Positions 21,184-29,754 of a stretch of 64,000 nucleotides of DNA are shown one piece after another; positions within the stretch are counted from its first letter, which is position 1, and every line of letters starts with the position of its first letter. Source of the DNA: Eretmocerus hayati (Eukaryota > Arthropoda > Insecta > Hymenoptera > Aphelinidae); NCBI GenBank assembly GCA_029851415.1, contig CM056743.1, positions 13,384,727 to 13,448,726 of the forward strand, in the 5' to 3' direction. The notes beneath the pieces were generated by a model. The model did not search any database, was not told where the DNA came from, and saw nothing but the letters and a program-made list of their open reading frames with translations. The translations under genes and the position numbers were made by a program.

Positions 21184-21457
21184 TGTAGGAATAGGCTGAT
21201 GGCTTATCCACTACTAATGAATGACTCTACTACGCTCGAGCAGAAGGCTCTTGTGCGTTTCGTCCCCCACCTGCAAACTGGTTCATCGTAACCGGACTCA
21301 TCAGCAGGGCTGGTGTTGCAGGTGGTGCCCTGGACGCTTGGCGATGAAGCACTTATGCGCTCTTATATACTAATCGAGGTCTTGAGCCGTCGATTGCGGG
21401 AAAGGAGCTGGATCTGTCATCCATCTATTGCGCATGTGAGGTACTATGTACCCCACA
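21184..21457 (-). repeat. Retrozyme 3' LTR (minus-strand sense)
   Basis: This 274-bp repeat runs from TGTAGGAATAGG to TACCCCACA on the plus strand and differs from its partner at five positions, two of them in ribozyme loops. It contains the ribozyme at 21255-21337 and a TATA-like box at 21362-21369. In sense orientation it is the 3' LTR, because the polypurine tract adjoins its 21457 edge. Confidence 0.85.
21255..21337 (-). ncRNA. Type III hammerhead ribozyme (copy in 3' LTR)
   Basis: Read on the minus strand: short stem III (GCGU with ACGC), cleavage triplet GUC, 6-bp stem I (CAGGGC with GCCCUG), core CUGAUGA, 4-bp stem II (GUCC with GGAC) carrying an extra hairpin (GGUU with AACC), then core GAAA. 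Cleavage is expected after the C of GUC, between plus positions 21333 and 21332. Stems I and II are closed and stem III is open, hence type III. Loop I (21316-21325) and loop II (21267-21276) are complementary over 10 bases (CCACCUGCAA with UUGCAGGUGG), a strong tertiary contact of the kind that makes natural hammerheads fast. Confidence 0.9.
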
Positions 21458-21473
21458 GCCACTCCCCCCGCTT
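21458..21473 (-). promoter_or_regulatory. Retrozyme polypurine tract
   Basis: On the minus strand AAGCGGGGGGAGTGGC directly precedes the 3' LTR (TGTGGGG). A G-rich purine run at this place primes plus-strand synthesis in LTR retroelements. Confidence 0.75.
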
Positions 21474-21745
21474 CAGAGCCATAGCGTTCAAGGGATGATT
21501 TTACAATTATTAATTATGCACTTATCACTCAATATACATGACACCGCATTATAGCTGCGAATGCCGAGAGCGAATTCATCGTGACATCGCATTCCGCGAC
21601 TCGCGCCGCAGCAGAACCGAAGTCGCAATGCCTCTAGGTTACTATACTGCGTGTCGCGGTACAACGGCGCTTAGCAAGTGATCAAATGTAAATGAGGAAA
21701 GGCTTTTACTGAGCGTACTCGTAATGAGCATATGCTTCAGACTGA

Positions 21746-21789
21746 TCTGACTCCATGAAAGTTGCGTTCAATCACGTCGCGGGTTACCA
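21746..21789 (+). other. tRNA-Trp 3'-half-like sequence
   Basis: The plus strand reads TCTGACTCCA, then GTTGCG, TTCAATCACGTCG and a terminal CCA. This follows the order of the 3' half of tRNA-Trp from its CCA anticodon onward, with small deletions. The similarity is longer than a normal 18-base primer site. It may be an ancestral capture of primer tRNA sequence. It is not a functional tRNA gene because the 5' half is absent. Confidence 0.6.
21772..21789 (-). promoter_or_regulatory. Retrozyme primer binding site (tRNA-Trp)
   Basis: One base after the 5' LTR the minus strand reads TGGTAACCCGCGACGTGA, close to the complement of the tRNA-Trp 3' end (TGGTGACCCCGACGTGAT, from general knowledge of that tRNA). 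It starts with TGG, complementary to CCA. It would prime minus-strand DNA synthesis. Confidence 0.75.
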
Positions 21790-21861
21790 ATGTAGGAATA
21801 GGCTGATGGCTTATCCACTACTAATGAATGATTCTACGACGCTCGAGCAGAAGGCTCTTGT

Positions 21862-21944
21862 GCGTTTCGTCCCCCACCTGCAACCTGGTTCATCGTAACC
21901 GGACTCATCAGCAGGGCTGGAGTTGCAGGTGGTGCCCTGGACGC
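21862..21944 (-). ncRNA. Type III hammerhead ribozyme (copy in 5' LTR)
   Basis: It has the same core, stems and GUC site as the downstream copy, exactly 607 bp away. Cleavage is expected between plus positions 21940 and 21939. Compared with the other copy it has one change in each loop. The loop II change (A to C on the plus strand) adds an eleventh pair to the loop-loop helix (CCACCUGCAAC with GUUGCAGGUGG), so the differences keep or improve the structure. All catalytic residues are intact. Confidence 0.9.
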
Positions 21945-21968
21945 TTGGCGATGAAGCACTTATGCGCT

Positions 21969-21976
21969 CTTATATA
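21969..21976 (-). promoter_or_regulatory. TATA-like box in 5' LTR
   Basis: TATATAAG on the minus strand lies about 37 nt before the expected ribozyme cleavage site. Initiation about 30 nt downstream of the box would start the transcript at or just before the ribozyme. The same box is in the other LTR at 21362-21369. Confidence 0.45.
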
Positions 21977-22064
21977 CTAATCGAGGTCTTGAGCCGTCGA
22001 TTGCGGGAAAGGAGCTGGATCTGTCATCCATCTATTGCGCATGTGAGGTATTATGTACCCCACA

Positions 22065-22068
22065 TGAC
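22065..22068. repeat. Target-site duplication (right), TGAC
   Basis: This is the second copy of the 4-bp TGAC flanking the retrozyme. It matches 21180-21183 exactly. Confidence 0.8.
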
Positions 22069-25000
22069 ATCTTAGCAGTGGTCGATAGCTTTCGACTCTG
22101 AAGATATGGACATTAGATCTCACCAACGTGAACGTAGCTGCACTCCGAATTCGATGCTTTCGAGAAATTAATCGATCAATCGCACAATCGCAATTCGTGA
22201 TAGGATAGGGGATACTGGGGTCAAATTGACCCCAATTCGAAAACTCGATAGCTCTTGGATTGCACCGTATGTATCGCCACGAAATTTTTTTTGATGGTAG
22301 TTCAGGCTCCTACAATCAAGGCGCTACATCATCAAAGGCTAAAGAGTGGCTCAGAAAATAAAAAAATATATATATTTAGTGTACAAATTCTCCGGAAATT
22401 CGAATCCTTCATCGGCGTAGATGTTCATAATTTGACCTGTAGGATGTATCGTTTTCATTTAGAACCACTCCTGCATGAATTCTGTAATTCACTCGCGAAT
22501 TGATTCACAGAATTTTAACGTTTTCCTGTTGAGAATCTGTATCATGGCTTCAAAGAAATATGTATATCACGTATAGTGTGCCTTAGAGTAGCTGCAAATG
22601 AGTCTCTGTTTTTCTGTTGGATTCTATTTACACATCTCCCTAATGATAATAGTGTCATCCACACTGTCGGGTAACGTATTACTAGATAGTGTGAAATTTG
22701 CGATTACTGTTTCTTCACGCTTGCTTCTTCCGTTATTATTTTCTTCAGTGAAGCGTTCCCGGATATAAGTAAAAGAATAGAAGAGGAAAAGTGCCAACAG
22801 AGATCGCGTAGTGTGTCACATAGAAGGCTAAAAAGAGGTGCCGGACGCAATTTTTCGCAGACGGCAAGTTTTACCCGTATATACCGCAAGAGATGTTCAC
22901 CCTCTTATATCCTTTTCTTTTGGTATCCTTCCCATCCAGCTCCCTCGTGCGCATGCGCAGACACTACTACTCGATCCTTTGTCACCATGACAAATGCCTT
23001 GAGGATATATACCACCACTCAAGAAACGTATAATCTTATTTCTCATTCGAATCGTCTAGATATTGGGCTCCTTGACTCATCCCCTTCATGTGCCTCTCTT
23101 CTTTTACTTTTCCCTTCGATATCCTCCCTTCAGAGCAAGCTCAAGCTCGTTTATAAACCTGATGAAGAGCACCTTCAACGATATGGGCTATTTCCTCACT
23201 TGTGGTTTTTCTTTCTATCATCGAGTTACCCGTGCTTATTCCTTCTTTTTTTTTTGTTTTTTCTACCCTATATCATTTTTATCCACATTGCTTTATACAT
23301 CATAAACGTACAAGTAATTTCACCAGTTTTTTTGTTATTTCTATCCTGAAATCGGCCCCTCTTACTTTTACGGGCGTATCTTAATCGAGGATCGATTCCG
23401 GTGTCAATTTCCATGCGCACAGAGAAAACGAGTGGAAGAGAGTCGTTTTTTTCGTTATCGCCCGTGAATATCGGAGGCGGTGGCCAAAATGAATTTTGCT
23501 CGACGTGATTGTTTATTTCGTATCATCCATTCGATAGAGAGGAAGAGAGTGGGTGGATGAATGAGAGAAAGGGAACGATATATAGATATTATTAGAATGG
23601 AAAAAGAGAATTTGCTTTGGAATCGCCGCAGGACATGAAAAGGGAGTTATAACGTATATTATAGTAGTCGGAGCGAGACATCGCGATTGGGCAATTTTAT
23701 GCTTGGAAAAATCATTATTCGATATTCCTAGTTTGCACAGTGCGTTTATTGAATTCTGGAATACTTTGTATGTATAGAACGAACACGCGACGATTGAACG
23801 ATTGACGAGTGTGCGGCGGTTGAATCGTTCAATTCGAGCACAGTCGATAATTGCGATCGTTGTATAATTAAATATTAAAATGACATTCATCAATCGTAAA
23901 TTGCGATGATGGTGGTTCTCAGCAATGATGATCAATAATTGTGATGTAATAACAGAAGATCATTAGAATGGAATCCACATAAATGTGATTCGGATTGATG
24001 ATTCATTCAGTAGAGAGAACGTCAGTGCATAATTTCTTCATCACCTGATTCAACATGACCAATTCAATTTCAAAATTTCCGAAGAGCTTTGTCGATTTAT
24101 TCACTGATGTAATGGGTAAATGAGTAAATTTACCTGAATTCCACTACAGTGTACCAACAATGAACGAAATGACAAATCATGTAAGTACTATAAATAATCA
24201 TCACTGCTACCTTATTTAAATTATCTTTCCAACCTCAATTAGTGGTTCCCATGTAGAAACTCGCTATAATTTTTGGCTAATAATTGGCAGCTTATCCGAA
24301 TTTCGACTGAATTTTGAATGAATTGTACATCTATTGATGACATGGAATCTAACACTTTTTTGGCTATGGGGATTTGGAATTGCCGCTATATTTGGCTAAC
24401 AAGTTTGTGGGTCTGGAAAAATCGAATTCCTTAGGTTCAACACGACGAACAACGAGTCGATCAAATTCAGCTCACAGATTAGAATCTTTTAGTAGCTTAT
24501 CCACTGATGACTAATTATTGTTTGAATCTATGCGCGTATGTAGCTCAAATTCAGTTGACCACGACGGTTTACAGGGCATTTAGTTTCTATATTAGATTTG
24601 AGCTGAGTAGTAGAGCTAACCGAATCACATATAGGAACGTTTGTCTTCGAAAGGCAAGAATAAGAGGCTTCAAATCAATACATTGTCCAATTTTTCGTCA
24701 ATTTTATTCGATAGCAATCTGTTGTAATTAAAATGGTCTAAATATTAGTTCAGAGTTAGTTGAATTTTTCAGCCATATTTCAGTTTTTACTCTAGTTCAG
24801 TATTGGGTAAATTCCTACCAGTGTTCTTCGTTGTTTTATCGGGTCCCTAAACATGCGCGTAATCAAATTTTTGGGTCACTATTGTTTTCTCGGTTGATTC
24901 CATGAATTCGATCTACAGGACGAATATAAATGAAAGATTCCCGGCCTGGAAGCAAACGCATTGATGGAAAAACCAATAAATTAGGAATAAATGAAAACTT

Positions 25001-26494
25001 GCAAAATATGGGAGTACGATACAAGTCTATCGTAACACTGGGTGTCATGATGATCTTCAAAAAAATAGTCATGAGGATCTGATCATCGGAAGAGTAATGC
25101 CCTGTTTCAGGAAAGACGAGGGATTGCATTATCTCGAAGATTACGGTGGAAATAGGTCGTTATATCTCTTTTATCAACTTCATATCATCTCTTTTATCAA
25201 TTGAATTGTTTCCTCAAGGATTACAAATGGAAGAAAAACGTATCATCGCCCCATTCGCAGCCATGCAGGAAAATGCGAGTATCTCGGTGAATCGATTTCG
25301 AAGAAAGTAGGATGCTTGGCAATTACGAAAGATGTTGAAGTGTATACATATATATTTATCTACCGCAAGAATCAGCCAAGATGAGAGCTACCCTGTAGAA
25401 GCGCACCGCTACCCCATTATTCTTTTTCCCCTGTCTCACTCGTTCTTGGTTCCTACTTTTATTTCCTCTATTTGGCTGTAACTTGCTCCTTCTATCACGT
25501 TTGCCTCCACTGATGCCATATAATACGCTCTTCAATTTTATGTCTGATTCTAAATGATCTTGAGTTTGAACCAGTAGAGATATGGATCATAACGATAACT
25601 GATCCTCACTTTCACTTTTATATTTTCCCACTTTCTCAAAGTTTAAAAGAAACCTAAGGTAAGTGTGCCTAATTTGCCTCTACTGTTTTTGTCTTGCTTA
25701 TTGTTTTTGCTCATCTTATTATTTTCTGACGCATTTCGAGCCGAGCAATCCCGATTTTCGCAAAAAAAGATATTTTCACGCTCAAGATTGTGCCCCTATA
25801 ATTATCTCCCACGTGAAAAAGTGGCCTGTACCTATAAGATCATACGAATTTTTTGTAAAATTGGGATAGTTCGACTCTCAGCCCTTCAAATGAGACGCGC
25901 TTTAGCTCATCTTGCAGATTTTTTTTACTCCTTTTCACATTTCCAGGGTTGAAGTGATGAATTTTAATGATGTGAAAAACGACCCGAGAGAAGGTTATGG
26001 GGAAAATTCAGGCATTTTGCAATTAGTTTTAGTAATATAAGCGTAGAATCGGCTAGAAGTCGGATTCTGCAACTCTGGGAAAAGCATTTTGAAGTTCCGG
26101 TTCGAAGGAAAAGGAAATGAGCAGAGAAACTTGAGATTGGCTGCACTTATTTCTTGAGTTACTTTTGGTGGTCTAGCAAAACGATCAACCTTAACGGAAA
26201 GCACTTTTTTTGATCTAAGAAATACGCAGGTTATCTGGGATCGTCCCAAAACTTCTACCACTCATATTCTAACGGAAAAAAAAAAAAAAAATAAGGAAAA
26301 TGCGGGGCAATACGCACCCGCAGACTTAGCGTACATGCACTGCGTACACATTGGAGCATACACAATTGGTGGATAACTTGTCTGAACCTCTCAGAGCTTC
26401 TCGGTGACTTATTGGTGATTTCAAGAATAACAACTATCTTGTTACATCTATGTCTCGCTCATTCACACGAAAGAACTATTTTTGATGAATCAAG
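22069..26494. other. Intergenic, nothing firmly recognised
   Basis: This stretch includes a pyrimidine-rich 178-codon frame at 22813-23349 with no domain and low complexity, judged chance. A GGGGTCAAATTGACCCC palindrome lies near 22218, similar to motifs inside the piggyBac-like MITE at 63.6 kb. No RNA gene was found. Confidence 0.4.
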
Positions 26495-26509
26495 AAAATA
26501 TCGGTAGTT

Positions 26510-26698
26510 AGAAACCACCGCAGCCTCGTGGATGAGGTCTTTGCCTTTAACGCAGAAGGCTGGGGTTCGGGTCTTGAACGGCCCCAATGTGAATTTTCAT
26601 ATGTGGTTTTCGGTGGTTTCGGTGGTTCGGAACCCACCCTAAACAGAGTAGGTCCCGCAGAATAACCTCGGAAAGAGTTTGAAAAAGCGTTAATAAAA
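26510..26698 (+). mobile_element. tRNA-derived SINE
   Basis: The head folds like a tRNA: an anticodon-type arm TTTGC-CTTTAAC-GCAGA and a B-box-like GGGGTTCGGGTCTTG, with an unrelated body ending in an A-rich tail. It is flanked by a 15-bp duplication, AAAATATCGGTAGTT (26495-26509) and AAAATATTGGTAGTT (26699-26713), with one mismatch. Size, tRNA head, A-tail and long duplication together define a SINE moved by a LINE. The source tRNA is not assigned. Confidence 0.75.
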
Positions 26699-26713
26699 AA
26701 AATATTGGTAGTT

Positions 26714-27750
26714 TTTTTGTCCTTGAGAATTATTGTAGAGATCGTTCCAGATTTTGGAAGACGGTGAAAAATCGAGTGAATTTCCTGATGGCCAAAATTG
26801 AGAGCCAGGCATGAAGTCTATTCTCTATCTATTCTCTACAAGTATATTCGATCTATTTTTTGCTATCGTATCTTGGCTGATCAAAAGTCTTAGCGAACTT
26901 CTCAAAGCGAAAAGAATGTTGAAGTCTAATTACGATTCCTCGACACTCTCGGACCAGCGCCAAAATATCAAAATGAGAGGGAACGTGTGGAGCGAAACAA
27001 TTCTTAGTTTCTTACATTGCTTTTTCAATATTTGACAATTGTTTAGCCATCTAACCTCAACAGTAAAATTAATTCGAACATTCTGGAAATGATTTGAAAT
27101 AATTCCCGCAATAGTTATAGGCATCCTTTAATTTATGGTACATCAATCATTATCACGCACATTGATACTATTTCATGAGCGAGCCCGATGAGTTATAGAC
27201 CACTCAGAATGCGATCAAGATTGAAATATTTTAGGAACTTGGTGAACTCCTGTCATTAATCGACTTTGTTAAATCACGATTGATCTCAGAAATCATCGTC
27301 CGAGTGACTCATTATTCCTAAGAGTATCAACAAATTTTTGATAAAACTCTGTCCGACTCTTCTATGAAGCCAGTTGTTCATTTACAGCAATCACAAAGTC
27401 GTTTAGAGTCGCTAAAATAACTCTTAGATACGTCGGTATTAGTAAATGCAATGAGTGCATCAGATGCAGCATCAATCGCATCTCTCGGGCTACGAGTGTA
27501 TCACCACGTAGTTTACTCGAGGTTACCTCGCACTCGACTCCCGTACAGAGTGACACCCATAGCCCAGTCTCTCCTTTGCCAGTATGTACGGTATGAACGT
27601 CACGGGTATAATATCAGGAGAACGGCTGCCATGTTGTGGGTGAACTCGCGCCCATTGGCTCACTCTTTGAAGCCTTGGAATGGGTGGCTCCCCGCTTTAA
27701 GGTAACGCCCATCAGCCATTGAGCTCCGCCTACCATTCACCCGATCACCG
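26714..27750. other. Upstream flank of the Rx-like gene
   Basis: No gene is seen. GC content rises from about 27.4 kb towards the Rx exon, and CCAATs (as ATTGG) occur near 27655. This is probably promoter-proximal regulatory DNA, by position only. Confidence 0.35.
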
Positions 27751-27765
27751 ACATCGTTTATACCA

Positions 27766-27804
27766 GGGAGAGAGAGAAAGAGAGACAGAGATAGAGAAAG
27801 AGAA
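27766..27804 (+). promoter_or_regulatory. GAGA-rich tract upstream of Rx-like exon 1
   Basis: A run of GAGAGAGA, GAGAAAGAGAGA and related purines lies about 550 bp before the start codon. In insects such GAGA repeats at developmental promoters often bind GAGA factor. Binding here is inference. Confidence 0.4.
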
Positions 27805-27849
27805 CCTCACGCTGAGGTGAGCGGATCAAGTATAGAAGGAGCTCATTGC

Positions 27850-28350
27850 CTCGCGCTCCTTACGCGGGGGTGGACTGAAGCGACGGTAACGGCAACAACC
27901 CGGTACGAATAGTGAGTGTTTATACGGTGTGAATACAGTGATCAAGCTCTCAAAAAATTGATATGACGAGAAGACGATGTTTTGAAGCTGTTTGGTGACG
28001 CTACCGTTGGTGATAATAAAACGGAGCAAGTGTAACAATCGTAACAGTTCTAACTGAGTCTCAAAATTTGAGTGTGTGAGACCGGTTGAAATTATAATTG
28101 TGTGACATGCGTCAATTCTATAGCTCGCGATCTCGCGAGCGGTCACTTAATATTTGTGAATATTGCTGTGACGATACTACGTCACCGGTTCGGATCTATG
28201 TTCTAAGCGTTTCGTAAACGATTGTGTGTTGAAAGTGCGAGGACAGTGACAAACAACAAAGAAAAAAGAAAAACAATAGTGCAAGTTAAGTGCGTGACAG
28301 GACCGTATATAGTATCGTTGGATTAAGTGTGACGCAGTAGACGCGGATAA
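27850..28350 (+). promoter_or_regulatory. Probable promoter and 5'UTR of the Rx-like gene
   Basis: This AT-mixed leader contains upstream stops in the coding frame and A-rich sequence (AACAACAAAGAAAAAAG at about 28254). No TATA box in a clear position and no start site could be set. The extent is inferred from the long gap between the ATG and the GAGA tract. Confidence 0.35.
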
Positions 28351-28699
28351 ATGATCCTATCGACGAGTTCGACGGCCGAAACCGTCACAAATTCAAGCGT
28401 AAGCTCTATACTAATGCAGACGATGGACAATTCGCAACAACAGCAGCAATCAAGCTGCGAAGATAGTGGTGGAAAACAACAACATTTACAATCATCATCG
28501 TGTAGTATAAAACCGTTACAATTAAGTGGAGTCAGCGTAAGCGGAGTAGTGGGTGGTAACACGCCAAGGCATAGCATCGATGCTATCCTTGGATTGGCTG
28601 GGCAACGAGCTGCCAAAAGGAAACACGACGCACAGCTACTCTTAGAAGAACAACAACAGCATCACGCATATCCCAAAGATTCATCTATAGATAACGCTG
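28351..28699 (+). CDS. Rx: Rx-like paired-class homeobox gene, first coding exon (partial)
   Basis: An ATG in a good context (GATAAATG) opens 116 codons plus one base, ending at a consensus donor (G|GTGAGT, donor at 28700). The protein starts MILSTSSTAETV. It has a Q-run (residues 29-33), S- and G-rich spacers, then the octapeptide HSIDAILG (74-81) in TPRHSIDAILGLAGQRAAKR, and a second Q/H-rich stretch near 99-105. An N-terminal octapeptide of this form, far upstream of the homeodomain, is typical of retinal homeobox (Rx/Rax) transcription factors, which act in anterior brain and eye development. The homeodomain is not in this exon, and no homeodomain-coding frame was seen in the window, so the remaining exons must lie to the right beyond position 64000. 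Intron phase is 1. Other paired-like genes with an octapeptide are possible but fit less well. Confidence 0.72.
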
Positions 28700-29717
28700 G
28701 TGAGTAACAGATCTACCGTTGATGAAATATCGGTTTTCCTAGTGATGGTGTTACGCGTCACAATAGGTTAGCGTGACGCAAAGTTTGGTGACCGTCCCAA
28801 AATCCAAGACTTTTCGTTATCACATATTTCATCATCGTACACATGGTTAAAGTTTATGCGTAACATTTTTCAACTCAACCCCGGCGTTACATAGTCACTT
28901 TACTATCCGTGACGCTCGGTGACGATAATCTATCATAACCACTTCGCCGCTACATTGCCAGATATTTACCGCAGTAGCATGGTCATAAATTGTCATCCTC
29001 ATCACTTGCGGTGTCGAGTGTTATTCTATAACTTCGCAGGTAGCAGACGGCAATTACAGCTAATCAAGCTACTTTTCTGCCACCGCGTCACTATTATACA
29101 CTAATCAGCGCCGGCTTTTACGTCACATCACGCATCGCGCTGTCGCAATTCACACCACGCAAACCACAAATGATGCGCAGTACATACTATATATAGTATA
29201 GTGCTAATGATACATCATGAAACCATGTTTTTCTTCTCGCGAATAGCCAGCACACGTTGTGCCAAGTTCGAAGCCAAATACCTTTTGGATACGGTTTTTT
29301 GGTGAGTGCTCGACGAGTGTAGTGTCCGATAAGACTATACTTCTTTGGAAAGCCGGTATATATATAAGCTGAGTCATCGCAGAGCTTTGCGGCAACATCG
29401 GAGACGGCGACTCGCTTATCACACCGGTGGCGACGGGACGGGATGGTGTATACCAGATCCGTTGGCCCACCCGAGCTATGGAATGTCTTAACCAAAAACT
29501 GAGATTATAATACGATCCAAGAATTCGTTCGACTAATAGTGCTACTAAAGTATTTTTATATAATAATATGCATGTATTGTATATCTAAGATGCAGAATAT
29601 TATAGTATATTTGAACGATAGACGGCACTCTTTTCTCGTCTCGCTCACCTTGATACGCCACGAGCGATTAGCGAAAGGCTAAGCAGCGGCGTTATTTACG
29701 GACCGGACTCTGATATT

Positions 29718-29754
<37 letters not shown>

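Larger units (their letters stand above)
21184..22064 (-). mobile_element. LTR retrozyme: non-coding retroelement with hammerhead ribozymes
   Basis: This is an 881-bp element with two 274-bp direct LTRs (21184-21457 and 21791-22064) that start TG and end CA, separated by a 333-bp non-coding interior. It is flanked by a 4-bp duplication, TGAC. Read on the minus strand, the 5' LTR is followed after one base by a primer binding site matching tRNA-Trp. The 3' LTR is preceded by a G-rich polypurine tract. Each LTR holds a full hammerhead ribozyme, 607 bp apart, so transcripts should self-cleave to a 607-nt RNA that could be circularised by a host ligase and reverse transcribed in trans. This is the architecture of plant retrozymes. 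There is no gag/pol, so it depends on an autonomous LTR element elsewhere. The LTRs differ at five positions by eye, indicating a fairly recent insertion. Function follows from the known family; activity is untested. Confidence 0.88.
21791..22064 (-). repeat. Retrozyme 5' LTR (minus-strand sense)
   Basis: This is the partner of 21184-21457 with the same ends and an offset of exactly 607 bp. The primer binding site lies one base beyond its 21791 edge, which marks it as the 5' LTR on the minus strand. It carries the ribozyme at 21862-21944 and a TATA-like box at 21969-21976. Confidence 0.85.

Noticed and set aside
22813..23349. 178-codon plus-strand frame
   Set aside because: It arises from pyrimidine-rich low-complexity DNA giving F/L/S runs. 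No domain and no conserved-looking block.
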